The notes under the pieces are model-generated. The model was not told the origin of the DNA and made no database searches. It was given only the letters and a program-made list of their open reading frames with translations. Positions 1-10,740 of a stretch of DNA of 64,000 nucleotides are shown piece by piece. The translations under genes and the position numbers were made by a program. The first letter of the stretch is position 1. Each line of letters begins with the position of its first letter. Origin of the DNA: JAHEJV01 sp964653555. Lineage in GTDB: Bacteria > Myxococcota_A > UBA9160 > SMWR01. The DNA is taken from NCBI GenBank assembly GCA_964653555.1, contig CAZZFT010000007.1, forward strand, positions 15,251 through 79,250. Reading direction: 5' to 3'.

Positions 1-1
1 G

Positions 2-1234
2 CACGGCTGGCCGATCCTGCGCCCGGTGATGGTGTGGTTCCACGGTGGGGCGCTGTATCTCGGCGAGAGCGACGACTACGGCCCCGAGCGCCTGCTCGAC
101 GGCGAGGTCGTGGTGGTGACGGTCAACTACCGCCTGGGCGAGCTCGGCTTCCTGGCCCATCCCGCCCTCAGCGCCGAGTCGAGCTACGGCGGCTCCGGCA
201 ACTACGGGATCATGGATCAGCAGGCCGCGCTGCGCTGGGTGAAGCGCAACATCGCCCGCTTCGGCGGCGACCCCCGCAACGTGACGATCTTCGGCGAGTC
301 CGCCGGCGGTCTGAGCGTGCACACCCACCTGGCGTCTCCCGAGTCGAAGCGGCTCTTCCGGCGGGCGATCATCCAGAGCGGTGCCTACGCGCTCGACCAG
401 CCGCCGCTGGCGGTGGCCGAGGCGGGAGGACAGGCCTTCGCCGCTGCGGCCGGCTGCTCGGACCAGAGCGCGAGCTGCCTGCGCTCGCTGCCGGTCGCGA
501 CGATCCTGGCCAACCAGCCCGGCAATACGATCCCGAACCTCGACGGCTTCGTGCTGCCCCAGACGATCCGCAGCGCGCTGGCGAGCGGAGCCTTCAACCG
601 CGTGCCGGTCATCGAGGGAACGACCCACGACGAGTGGCGGCTGTTCGTCGCGCTCGACGAGCTGGCCGCCGGGCTGGTGCCGCTGGCGCCCGAGGACTAC
701 GTCGACGCCATCTCCTCGACCCTCGGCGTCGACGCCGCGACGGCGGGATTCCTCGCGACGCTCTATCCCTTGGCGTCCTACCCGAGCCCGAGCGTCGCGC
801 TCGGCGCCCTCGGCACCGACGCGATCTTCGCGTGCAACAGCCGCGTGTCGCTCGGCCTCTTGTCGGCGCACGTGCCGACCTTCGCCTACGAGTTCGACGA
901 CCCGGACGCGCCGCAACGGATCCTGCCGCCGATCCTGAGCTTCCCGCTGGGCGCCTTCCACTCCTCGGAGCTGCAGTTCCTCTTCGACCTGAGCGGCACC
1001 CCGTCCTTCGACTTCCTCTCCCAGGACCGGCAGTCGCTCGCCGACGACATGACACGCTACTGGACCCAGTTCGCCTGGCTCGGAAACCCGAACTGGTTCC
1101 AGACGCCATTCTGGCCGCGCTACAGGACCGAGTCGGATCGCTTCCTGTCTCTGGCGCCGACGACGGGCCCCGTGGTGACCACCCAGTTCGCCGCCGATCA
1201 CCAGTGCGACTTCTGGACGCCGCCGGCGCCCTGA
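2..1234 (+). CDS. Type B carboxylesterase, 5' end cut by window
   Basis: Serine esterase of the alpha/beta-hydrolase carboxylesterase type B family, hydrolysing carboxylic esters. The frame is open to the left edge, so the N-terminus (and any signal peptide) lies outside. Visible motifs are the oxyanion-hole segment FHGGAL, the family signature with nucleophile Ser in GESAGG, an acidic position in THDEW and the catalytic His in GAFHSSEL. Five cysteines (including CSDQSASC) suggest disulphides and hence export, which is an inference. About 410 residues are seen of the usual 500 or so. It ends 42 bases before a convergent thiol peroxidase gene. Substrate cannot be told. Confidence 0.9.
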   Translation, partial: HGWPILRPVMVWFHGGALYLGESDDYGPERLLDGEVVVVTVNYRLGELGFLAHPALSAESSYGGSGNYGIMDQQAALRWVKRNIARFGGDPRNVTIFGESAGGLSVHTHLASPESKRLFRRAIIQSGAYALDQPPLAVAEAGGQAFAAAAGCSDQSASCLRSLPVATILANQPGNTIPNLDGFVLPQTIRSALASGAFNRVPVIEGTTHDEWRLFVALDELAAGLVPLAPEDYVDAISSTLGVDAATAGFLATLYPLASYPSPSVALGALGTDAIFACNSRVSLGLLSAHVPTFAYEFDDPDAPQRILPPILSFPLGAFHSSELQFLFDLSGTPSFDFLSQDRQSLADDMTRYWTQFAWLGNPNWFQTPFWPRYRTESDRFLSLAPTTGPVVTTQFAADHQCDFWTPPAP

Positions 1235-1276
1235 TCTGGCACGGGCACGGAACGCGACGGGGGGCCCGGCCGGAGA

Positions 1277-2005
1277 TCAGCCGGCCGAGCCCTGCTCGAC
1301 GAGCTTGCGCGCGAAGTCGAAGGCGGCCTGCATGTCGGGCATGTGGGAGACCTCGGGAACGACCTGGACGTAACGCACGACGTCGTCGGCGTCGACCACG
1401 ATGACGGCGCGAGCCAGCATCCGCGGCTGCTCGATCAGGAGCCCGTGGGCGCGACCGAAGTCGGCCGCACTCTCGTCCGAGAGGAAGGTGACGTTCTCGA
1501 TCCCGGCGTCCCTGGCGAAGCGCCCCTGCGTCTTCGGACTGTCGAGACTGATCGTCACGAGCTCCACCTGTTCGTCGAGGTCGCCGCTCTTCTCGCTCAG
1601 GTAGTGGGTCTGCTGCTCGCAGGTTTTCGTCTTCAGCGAGGGGACGATGCTCAGGATGCGCACCCGCCCCCCCTGGCCCGCGATCTCCACGGTCTCCAAC
1701 GCGGGATCCCGCAGCGTCGCCGCCCGCAGCTTCTCGCCGACCCGGACCCGCTCACCGTGGAGGACGACGGGGTTCCCGATGATGGTCACCTGAGCGCCAT
1801 CGCCGGTGGGAGCCGTCCCCCGATCGACCGGGATCTCGCGATACAGGAAGCCCTTCGGCTTCACCTCGCTCTTCGCGGCCGCCTCGTCGTCGGGAGGGCC
1901 TTCCGCCCCGGCGCGCGCTGCGGGCGCTCCGGCGGCCAGCGACGCCGCGAGGGCGACGCAGGCGGCGAGCCGGGCGGGACGATGTCGGTTCGAAGGCGCG
2001 GTCAT
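1277..2005 (-). CDS. tpx: Exported thiol peroxidase (Tpx-like), lacks resolving cysteine
   Basis: Peroxiredoxin of the Tpx family, reducing hydroperoxides through a peroxidatic cysteine. The 242-residue protein starts at an ATG preceded by GAGGAG. It begins with a basic stretch and a hydrophobic alanine-rich segment ending AARAGAEG, a likely Sec signal, so it should act in the periplasm; classical Tpx proteins (about 165 residues) are leaderless. The active-site motif PSLKTKTCEQQ keeps the Thr-x-x-Cys pair (Cys129). The position of the E. coli resolving Cys (motif SRFCGAEG) is Ala164 in GRFARDAG, so it probably works as a 1-Cys enzyme with an outside reductant. The C-terminal half (residues 165-235) aligns well with Tpx. 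Confidence 0.88.
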   Translation of the reverse strand: MTAPSNRHRPARLAACVALAASLAAGAPAARAGAEGPPDDEAAAKSEVKPKGFLYREIPVDRGTAPTGDGAQVTIIGNPVVLHGERVRVGEKLRAATLRDPALETVEIAGQGGRVRILSIVPSLKTKTCEQQTHYLSEKSGDLDEQVELVTISLDSPKTQGRFARDAGIENVTFLSDESAADFGRAHGLLIEQPRMLARAVIVVDADDVVRYVQVVPEVSHMPDMQAAFDFARKLVEQGSAG

Positions 2006-2152
2006 GTGGGACTCCTCGGGTTCGGGTTTCGGGAGAATCCCGATCTCGTCGCGACCGGAGCTTCGCTCCCGGGATGCTGGACTTCCACCCCACTCGCGGG
2101 CGCGGAGAATCCGGATACGATGGGCGCCTCGAAACAGGGGAGGACACGAGCG

Positions 2153-2362
2153 ATGAGGACGATGCTGATCGGGATCGCGGCGACGTTTCTGCTGATGCCG
2201 GCGCTGCTGGCGTGCAGCGAGCAGGGAACGATGGAGAAGGCGGGCGAGAAGATGGACGAGACGATCGACAAGGTCGCCCACCCGAACGAGAGTCCGCTCG
2301 AGAAGGCCGGTCGCAAGACGGACGAGGCCGTCGACTCGCTCCAGGAGAAGCTCGAGGAGTAG
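2153..2362 (+). CDS. Small lipoprotein, charged helical
   Basis: A 69-residue protein with a short hydrophobic leader and a lipobox LLAC, so Cys21 should be lipidated. The mature part (about 49 residues) is made of two similar Lys/Glu/Asp-rich helical units, KAGEKMDETIDK and KAGRKTDEAVDS. They resemble the short repeats of small Gram-negative lipoproteins of entericidin/CsbD-like appearance, but no family is claimed. ATG is preceded by GGGGAGG. It is divergent from the tpx gene with 147 bases between the two starts, so both promoters probably lie there. Function unknown; envelope stress or structural role is a guess. Confidence 0.75.
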   Translation: MRTMLIGIAATFLLMPALLACSEQGTMEKAGEKMDETIDKVAHPNESPLEKAGRKTDEAVDSLQEKLEE

Positions 2363-2548
2363 GCGCGGCGCCCTCTCCAGCTCATCGTCTCGGCTCTCGG
2401 CTGCTCGTCCGATGGGCATCCGAAGCACCCCGGGTGTGTAAGTCGGCGCTGCGACGCGCTGCCTCGGACCCGGGAGGGCGGATTCGGGCGGGCACGGAAG
2501 TTGCGTGGATTCGCGGCCGATGCCGGACGCTGCGGTGACCGCGACGCG

Positions 2549-3242
2549 ATGATCGACGTCGCCTGCGAGCGCGACCGCCGCTTCTCCTTCTCGGCCGCCC
2601 ACACGGCGCTGCTGGTGATCGACATGCAGCGGGACTTCGTCGCGCCCGGGGGCGCCGCCCACGAGGGCGGGGAGAACGTGGCCGCCGCCCAGGCGATCGT
2701 TCCCAACCTCCAGCGGGTCCTGCGGGCCGCGCGGGAGCGCGGCCTGCTGGTGGTCCACACGCGCGAGGGGCACGAGCCGGACCTCAGCGACCTGAGCCCC
2801 GCCAAGCGGGAGCCGCTCCGCGGCGTCGGGAGCGGAGATCGGCGCAAAGGGACCGCTCGGTCGCTTCCTGGTGAGGGGAGAGTACGGTCACGACTTCGTC
2901 GACGAGCTGCGCCCGGAGCGGGGGGAGCTCGTGATCGACAAGTCCGGCTTCGGCCCCTTTCACGCCACCGACCTGCGCGAGCGCCTGGGGATCCGCGGCA
3001 TCACGCACCTGCCGATCACCGGTGTGACCACGCAGGGCTGCGTGTTCTCCACTCTGCGCGAGGCGGTGGACCGCGGCTACTACTGCCTGACGATCCGGGA
3101 CGGCACCGCGGCCTTCGAGCCCGACCTGCACGAAGCCACGATGCGGATGATCGCCAGCGAGGGGCACCTGTGCGGCTGGATCAGCGACAGCACCCGTCTG
3201 CTCGAAGCGATGCGCGACGCTCCGCGATCGTCCGGCGATTGA
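2549..3242 (+). pseudogene. Cysteine hydrolase (isochorismatase/biuret hydrolase-like), frameshifted
   Basis: Isochorismatase-fold amidohydrolase, resembling biuret amidohydrolase and related cysteine hydrolases. The N-terminal half (ATG 2549) carries VIDMQRDF with the catalytic Asp and reads REGHEPDLSDLSPAK. The second half, in the next frame, reads AEIGAKGPLGR, then GELVIDKSG (catalytic Lys) and ITGVTTQGCVFST (catalytic Cys). All three triad residues are thus present but split by a +1 shift at about 2815-2835. Apart from this single shift the protein would be about 230 residues, normal for the family. It is either an assembly error or a recent inactivation; the intact downstream motifs favour a recent or artefactual event. 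Confidence 0.8.
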
Positions 3243-3425
3243 CTTCGTGCACCTCCGCATAGGGCTCCCCCTACTCGAGCTCGCCGGCGGCGAGCGCCGG
3301 TGTCCTCTCGAGAGGACGCCGGGACGGGTACCCGGCGCGCGCAGATTCGTGACTGCGAGTCACGATGCAGTGTCCTCCCGGTGGGGATAGATTCCGCCCC
3401 GCCCGAACCGCGCCCGGAGGACCTC

Positions 3426-4610
3426 ATGGATCTCGCCTACACCCCCGAGCAGCTCGCCTTCCGCGACGAGGTGCGCGCCTGGATCGCCAGCGCGATGCCC
3501 CCCGAGATGAGGCGGCGGGCCGACGCCGGCGCCTCCTTCTCCCACGATGACACCATGGAGTGGCATCGCATCCTGTACGCGAAGGGGTGGATCGCGCCCC
3601 ACTGGCCGGCCGAACACGGCGGGACCGGCTGGGACGTCGGCCGACGCACGATCTTCCAGGAGGAGCTCGTACGCGCGAACACGCCCGAGCTCTCGCCCTT
3701 CGGGCTCACCATGGTCGGTCCGCTGCTGATCCAGTTCGGCACGGACGAGCAGAAGCGGCGCTTCCTGCCCAAGATCCTGTCGGGCGAGGAGGTCTGGTGC
3801 CAGGGCTACTCGGAGCCGAACGCGGGCTCGGACCTCGCCAACCTCCAGCTCCGCGCGGAGAAGGACGGCGATGATTATATCCTGAACGGCCAGAAGACCT
3901 GGACCACCTACGCCCAGTACGCCGACTGGATCTTCGTGCTGTGCCGCACCGCTCCGGGCGGAAAGAAGCAGGAGGGCATCTCCTTCCTGCTCGCCGATGT
4001 GAAGAACACACCCGGGATCACGGTGAAGCCCTTCCTCACCACGGGCGGCACCTACGCCTTCAGCGAGACCTGGTTCCAGGACGCCCGCGTCCCCCAGCGC
4101 AATCGCGTCGGTCCGGAGAACGGCGGCTGGGCGATGGCGAAGGCGCTGCTCGGTCACGAGCGGACCTCGATCGGCGGTGTGGCGGAGAGCGGGAAGTGGC
4201 TGGTGCGCGTGAAGCGGATCGCACGCGACACGCCGGTCGGCGCCGGCACCCTGTTCGACGACCCGGCTTTCCGCCGCCGGATCGCGAGGCTCGAGCTGCG
4301 CTTCCGCGCGGTCGAGATGGCCAACCTGCGCACGCTCTCCGGCGCGCAGCTGGGGCACGCCCCGGGGCCCGAGAGCTCGATCCTCAAGATCGTGGGCACC
4401 GAGCTGCAGCAGGAGCTCACCGAGCTGGCGATGGACGCGCTGGGACACGACGCCCTGGGCTGGTTCGACTCGCCCGAAGAGGCGCTCCCCGAGCACGAGC
4501 GCTGGGTGGCGTCGCAGTTCAACTACCTGCGCGCCGCGACCATCTACGGCGGATCCAACGAGATCCAGAAGAACATCATTTCGAAGCACATCCTCGGCCT
4601 GCCCGCCTGA
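3426..4610 (+). CDS. Acyl-CoA dehydrogenase, first of a pair
   Basis: Flavoprotein that introduces a 2,3 double bond into an acyl-CoA. The 394-residue protein (ATG after CGGAGGACC) has the N-terminal helical domain, the flavin segment CQGYSEPNAGSDLA and NGQKTWTT, and the C-terminal helical domain ending YGGSNEIQKNIISKHILGL. The usual catalytic Glu in the YEGT motif of short- and medium-chain enzymes is Gly here (YGGS), as in FadE26/FadE28-type subunits of steroid side-chain enzymes, where another Glu is used. The next gene, 18 bases on, is a second acyl-CoA dehydrogenase, which fits an alpha2-beta2 heterotetramer. Substrate is unknown; bulky or steroid-like acyl-CoA is an inference from the paired arrangement. 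Confidence 0.9.
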   Translation: MDLAYTPEQLAFRDEVRAWIASAMPPEMRRRADAGASFSHDDTMEWHRILYAKGWIAPHWPAEHGGTGWDVGRRTIFQEELVRANTPELSPFGLTMVGPLLIQFGTDEQKRRFLPKILSGEEVWCQGYSEPNAGSDLANLQLRAEKDGDDYILNGQKTWTTYAQYADWIFVLCRTAPGGKKQEGISFLLADVKNTPGITVKPFLTTGGTYAFSETWFQDARVPQRNRVGPENGGWAMAKALLGHERTSIGGVAESGKWLVRVKRIARDTPVGAGTLFDDPAFRRRIARLELRFRAVEMANLRTLSGAQLGHAPGPESSILKIVGTELQQELTELAMDALGHDALGWFDSPEEALPEHERWVASQFNYLRAATIYGGSNEIQKNIISKHILGLPA

Positions 4611-4628
4611 ACCCCCGGAGCCCACCCC

Positions 4629-5777
4629 ATGGATTTCCAGCTCAGCGAAGAACAGCAGATGCTGGTCGACACGGTCGCCCAGTTCGTCAAGAACGACTCC
4701 AGCACCGAGCGGTTCCGGAAGCTGCGCGAGATCGAGCGCGGATGGGAGCCCGAGATGTGGGAGCGGATGGGCGAGATGGGATGGCTTTCGGTGCCCTTCC
4801 CCGAGGAGCAAGGAGGCTTCGGAGGGCGCTTCGTCGATCTCGCCCTGATCCTCGAGCAGCTCGGTCGCGGCCTCGTGCCAGAGCCGGTGATCCCGTCGGT
4901 GGTGCTCGCGGGCGGTCTGCTCTCCCGCCTGGGCAGCGAGGGGCAGCGGGAGCGGTTCCTGGCGCCGATGATCGTCGGCCAGGCCAGCCTCGCCTTCGCC
5001 TACGCCGAGCGCCAGAGCCGCCACGACCTCGCCGACTGCCTCACCACCGCGGAGTCCAGCGGCGCGGGCTGGGTCCTGCGCGGCCAGAAGACGTGGGTGC
5101 TGAACGGTCACGCGGCGGATCACGTCGTCGTGCTCGCCCGCACGAGCGGAGGCCGGGCCGACCGGGGCGGGCTCTCGCTCTTCGTCGTGGACGGGAACGC
5201 GCCGGGCCTCGCCCGCACCGCGGTGAACGGCATGGACGGCCATCGCACCGGCCTCCTCGACCTCGACGCCGTCCAGGTCGACGCGGACCGCCTGCTGGGC
5301 GAGGAAGGTGCAGCGCTGCCGCACGTGGAGTGGGCGATCGACCGCGGCGCCGCGGCCGCCTGCGCCGAGGGCCAAGGTCTGATCCAGGAGCTCTTCGAGC
5401 GCACCGTCGCCTACCTGAAGCAGCGCAAGCAGTTCGACGTCCCGATCGGGACCTTCCAGGCCCTCCAGCACCGCGCCGCCGAAATGTTTGCCGAGACCGA
5501 GCTGTGCCGCGGAACGATGATCGCCGCGGCGATCCGCGCCGACTCGGAGGACGCGGAAGAGCGCGCCGCCGAGGTCTCGGCGGCGAAGGTCCAGCTCACC
5601 GACGGCGGCTGGTTCGTGCAGGAGAACGCGATCCAGCTCTTCGGCGGGATCGGCATCACCGACGAGCAGGACGAGGGCCTGTTCTTCAAGCGCCTGCGCG
5701 TGCTCCAGAGCCTGTTCGGCGACGCCGACCACCACGTCGACCGCTTCCAGCGACTGGCGAGCTTCGAGCGCAGCTGA
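4629..5777 (+). CDS. Acyl-CoA dehydrogenase, second of a pair
   Basis: A 382-residue acyl-CoA dehydrogenase homologue starting at ATG with GGAG upstream and lying 18 bases after its partner. It has MDFQLSEEQQML at the N-terminus, a middle beta domain with GQKTWVLNG, and the helix motif KQRKQFDVPIGTFQALQH that contacts FAD in the family. Its flavin-proximal motif (AYAERQSRHDLAD) is divergent and the C-terminal catalytic segment reads VLQSLFGDADHH with no Glu where YEGT is expected. Such subunits (FadE27- or FadE29-like) usually pair with a second chain to form a complete active site. The two genes are probably one transcript; no regulator is adjacent. Confidence 0.9.
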   Translation: MDFQLSEEQQMLVDTVAQFVKNDSSTERFRKLREIERGWEPEMWERMGEMGWLSVPFPEEQGGFGGRFVDLALILEQLGRGLVPEPVIPSVVLAGGLLSRLGSEGQRERFLAPMIVGQASLAFAYAERQSRHDLADCLTTAESSGAGWVLRGQKTWVLNGHAADHVVVLARTSGGRADRGGLSLFVVDGNAPGLARTAVNGMDGHRTGLLDLDAVQVDADRLLGEEGAALPHVEWAIDRGAAAACAEGQGLIQELFERTVAYLKQRKQFDVPIGTFQALQHRAAEMFAETELCRGTMIAAAIRADSEDAEERAAEVSAAKVQLTDGGWFVQENAIQLFGGIGITDEQDEGLFFKRLRVLQSLFGDADHHVDRFQRLASFERS

Positions 5778-5779
5778 TC

Positions 5780-8227
<2,448 letters not shown>

Positions 8228-8251
8228 CGCCGACGCGGTCCCGATCGACGC

Positions 8252-8680
8252 CTACAGCGGAGGCAGGCGAAGTACCTGGCCGGGATAGATCTTGTCGGGA
8301 TCCTTCAGCATCGGGCGGTTGGCCTCGAAGATCTGGGGATACTTCCCCGCGTCGCCGTAGTGGGCCTTCGCGATCTTCGACAGCGTGTCGCCCTTCTTCA
8401 CCTCGTAGTAGGTCGACTCGGGCTCCGGCTTCTCGACCTGGATCGAGTCGTCGACCCGCGCGATGCCCGCGGTGTTGCCCGCCACCAGGATCGCCTTCTC
8501 GCGTTCGGCCTGGGTGCGCGCGCGACCGGAGATCCGGGCGACGTCGCCGTCGACGACGACCGACAGGCCGTCCACGGACAGACCGTGACCGTGCACCGCC
8601 TTGGCGATCTCCTCGTTCGAGGACTTGCCGGATCCGAGCAGCTGCTCGCCCGCACTCTTCACGAAGTCGATGAGTCCCAT
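8252..8680 (-). CDS. BON-LysM domain protein (Kbp-like)
   Basis: A 142-residue protein with the layout of E. coli Kbp/YgaU: a short N-terminal helix (MGLIDFVKSAGEQL), a BON domain at about residues 20-85 and a C-terminal LysM domain at about 90-140 (YYEVKKGDTLSKIAKAHYGD, ending PGQVLRLPPL). In E. coli the homologue binds potassium and is cytoplasmic; this copy also lacks a signal peptide. It starts at ATG after GGGAGG. The upstream lipoprotein gene ends 14 bases before this start, so the two are probably co-transcribed. Confidence 0.88.
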   Translation of the reverse strand: MGLIDFVKSAGEQLLGSGKSSNEEIAKAVHGHGLSVDGLSVVVDGDVARISGRARTQAEREKAILVAGNTAGIARVDDSIQVEKPEPESTYYEVKKGDTLSKIAKAHYGDAGKYPQIFEANRPMLKDPDKIYPGQVLRLPPL

Positions 8681-8693
8681 GTTCGCCTCCCTG

Positions 8694-9029
8694 CTAGTTC
8701 GCGAGACGGTCCGCAGCAGCCGCCTGGGCCTGCTGCAACGCGTGCCGGATCTGCAGATCGTCGGGTCGCTCCTTTGCCGCCTGGGTGCAGGGATCCAGGG
8801 CCTCGCCCCAGGCCCGCTGGTCGGCGAGCCGGACACACGTGTCCACGGCGGATGGCGTGGACGGTGCGCCCGGAGCCGCGACGTCGGTGCCGGGCACCGG
8901 GGCCGGTGTCGACGCGGTCGGGCTCGGAACGGTCGCGGCGTTCGGCTCTTCGTTGCGCCCGCAGCCCAGGGCCAGCGCCCCACAAGCCAATGCGATCGAC
9001 GCACCCCAGAACCAGCCGACTCGCCTCAT
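8694..9029 (-). CDS. Small proline/alanine-rich lipoprotein
   Basis: A 111-residue protein starting at ATG with an excellent AGGAGG site. A hydrophobic leader ends in the lipobox LALGC (Cys23). A Pro/Thr/Ala linker of about 40 residues follows, then a short helical domain with two cysteines (DTCVRLADQ and LDPCTQAAKERPDDLQIR) that reads like one tetratricopeptide-type helix pair and could form a disulphide. Located directly upstream of the BON-LysM gene on the same strand. Function unknown; outer-membrane or periplasmic tether is inferred from the lipobox. Confidence 0.75.
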   Translation of the reverse strand: MRRVGWFWGASIALACGALALGCGRNEEPNAATVPSPTASTPAPVPGTDVAAPGAPSTPSAVDTCVRLADQRAWGEALDPCTQAAKERPDDLQIRHALQQAQAAAADRLAN

Positions 9030-9132
9030 GTCGTTCCTCCTGATGGGCGTTCACCCCACCGTCGGTCGGCGGCGGGCGGACTCCCAGTGTAGGGGCGCCT
9101 CCCTGGCGAGCCAGCGGGCGCACGCCAGACGT

Positions 9133-10317
9133 TCAGGCAGGACGCAGCGTGTTCAGCTCGACGGTGTTGTCGCGCAGGACCTTCCGTTTGGTCACGTCGT
9201 CGAAGTGATCGACGTCGCGAAGGTAGTCGAGGGGCTGGGGCATGCCCTCGATGTGCGGCCAGTCGGATCCGAAGATGACGCGGTCGGCTCCCATCAGCGC
9301 AACGACCTCGTCCACGTCGTCTTCCCAGAAGGGATTGATCCAGACGTTCCTCCGGAAGAGCTCGGACGGATCCTCCTTGTAGTAGCCGGGCATCCGATTC
9401 TTCGACTGCTCGAGCTTGCGGAACAGGTCGGGCAGGAACTCGGAGCCGTTCTCCACCGACGCGATGCGCAGGTTGGGATGGCGCTCGAACAGCTTCTCGT
9501 AGGCGAGCGTGATCAGGAAATCGTAGGCCGCGCGCTCGATCAGGAACGACTTCACCGACGGCTTGTAGTTGCTGCCCTCGAAGGTGGAGGCGAAGCCGTC
9601 GCGCACGTAGCCGTGGGTGGTGTATCCCGAGTCACCGGCGTGGACGACCACGGTGATGCCGGCCTCGGCCGCCCGCGCCCAGAAGGGATCGAAGATCTCG
9701 CTGGCCGGGGAGCGAGGACCCGACTCGGTCCAGACCGCCGCCGGGCGCATCACCACCACGCGCGCGCCCTGCTCCAGGGCCCACTCCAGCTCGCTGCAGG
9801 CGAAGCCCACGTCGGCGAGCGACAGGTAGGGCGCCGAGAAGATCTTCCCCTTGTAGTCGCAGCCCCAGTCCTCCTGGAGCCAGCGGTTGAAGGCGCGCAC
9901 CAGCGTGCGCACCGCCTCGATGTCGTGCTTGAGCAGCTCCTCGTACAGCACGCCGAGCGTGGGGAAGAGCCACACGCCCTCGAGACCCTGGCGCTCGATC
10001 ACGGACACGCGCGCATCCGGGTCCATGTACTCGATCGGAAGCGGCTCGCGATCGCGCAGCATCTCGATCGGATTGCGGCCGTGCGGGTTGCCGCGAAAGT
10101 ACTCGTACATCGCCCCGGGCTTGGCGATCGGATTCCAGGTCGGATTGGCCACGGCCCTGGAGAGCTTCCCGCCCACCAGGTGGTACTTGCGGCCCCCCAC
10201 CTCCGCCCACTGCACGCAGCGCGGCTGCATCGCCTTGGGCACGTGACGGGTGAAGGCGTCGGGCGCCTCGTAGTAGTGGTTGTCGCAGTCGAAGGCGAGA
10301 TAATCGATCGAGGCCAT
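9133..10317 (-). CDS. Amidohydrolase-2 family metal-dependent hydrolase
   Basis: A 394-residue TIM-barrel hydrolase of the amidohydrolase-2 group. The N-terminus reads AFDCDNHYYE (metal-binding D-x-D-x-H like strand 1). A His in VVVHAGDSG, the segment PNLRIASVENG and the strand-8 FGSDWPHIEG complete the usual metal site. This large paralogous group is common in bacteria that degrade aromatic or steroid compounds and includes decarboxylases and lactonases. It starts at ATG after GGAGA and has no close partner genes. Substrate unknown. Confidence 0.87.
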   Translation of the reverse strand: MASIDYLAFDCDNHYYEAPDAFTRHVPKAMQPRCVQWAEVGGRKYHLVGGKLSRAVANPTWNPIAKPGAMYEYFRGNPHGRNPIEMLRDREPLPIEYMDPDARVSVIERQGLEGVWLFPTLGVLYEELLKHDIEAVRTLVRAFNRWLQEDWGCDYKGKIFSAPYLSLADVGFACSELEWALEQGARVVVMRPAAVWTESGPRSPASEIFDPFWARAAEAGITVVVHAGDSGYTTHGYVRDGFASTFEGSNYKPSVKSFLIERAAYDFLITLAYEKLFERHPNLRIASVENGSEFLPDLFRKLEQSKNRMPGYYKEDPSELFRRNVWINPFWEDDVDEVVALMGADRVIFGSDWPHIEGMPQPLDYLRDVDHFDDVTKRKVLRDNTVELNTLRPA

Positions 10318-10468
10318 GGGGTTCTCCGTGGGGCTGCGGCGAAGCTAGCGCCGTTGCCTCCCAGCGGCATCCGGAGGGAGGGCCGCCCGAGGTCGGAAGC
10401 CCACCCTGACGATTTGAATTCATCCGCGGCAGTGCCCCGTCGATACGTCTCGTTGAGGAGGGGATTCC

Positions 10469-10680
10469 GTGCGTTGGCAAACCGCCGTGGGGCTGCTCGC
10501 GCTGGGCGTGATCGCGTGCGGAGCGACCGAGACCCTTCCCCCGGAGCTGCTCGGCACCGGCGCCTCTACGATCTCTTCGTCCGCGACAAGGTGCACCTGC
10601 GCTATGCCGCCGAGCACCTGAGCCCCGAGCAGATCGATCCCGAGTTCCACGAGGAGCTCGAGCAGCTCACGGGACCCTAG
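10469..10680 (+). pseudogene. Small lipoprotein split by a frameshift
   Basis: A GTG at 10469, preceded by the strong site GAGGAGGGG, opens a leader ending in the lipobox GVIAC, then ATETLPPELLG. In that frame the sequence becomes Ser/Thr/Cys-rich and stops at about 10620. In another frame the DNA continues as RRLYDLFVRDKV and YAAEHLSPEQIDPEF up to TAG at 10680, with normal codon use. A one-base change at about 10545-10565 would give a single lipoprotein of about 70 residues. Both halves look coding, so this is probably one damaged gene. No family recognised. Confidence 0.55.
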
Positions 10681-10707
10681 CCCGACAGGGGACCGCCTTC
10701 GCTCGCA
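10678..10707 (+). repeat. Dispersed GC-rich stop-codon-proximal repeat, copy A
   Basis: Starting at the TAG stop of the broken lipoprotein: TAGCCCGACAGGGG, then ACCGCCTTCGCTCG. The same core occurs at 11511-11541 (other strand), 13449-13475 and 32819-32843 (other strand), each beginning at or a few bases after a gene end. Probably a short intergenic repeat with terminator function; it is not linked to a coding sequence. Confidence 0.6.
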
Positions 10708-10740
10708 CCCTCCCGATCTACGCTGGGCGTCGCCTCGGGC

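Noticed and set aside
3360..5735. A 791-codon open frame antisense to the acyl-CoA dehydrogenase pair, and similar long antisense frames elsewhere (for example 53502-55889).
   Set aside because: These are GC-driven shadow frames: no ribosome site, no known domain, and composition mirrors the third-codon GC bias of the real gene on the other strand.
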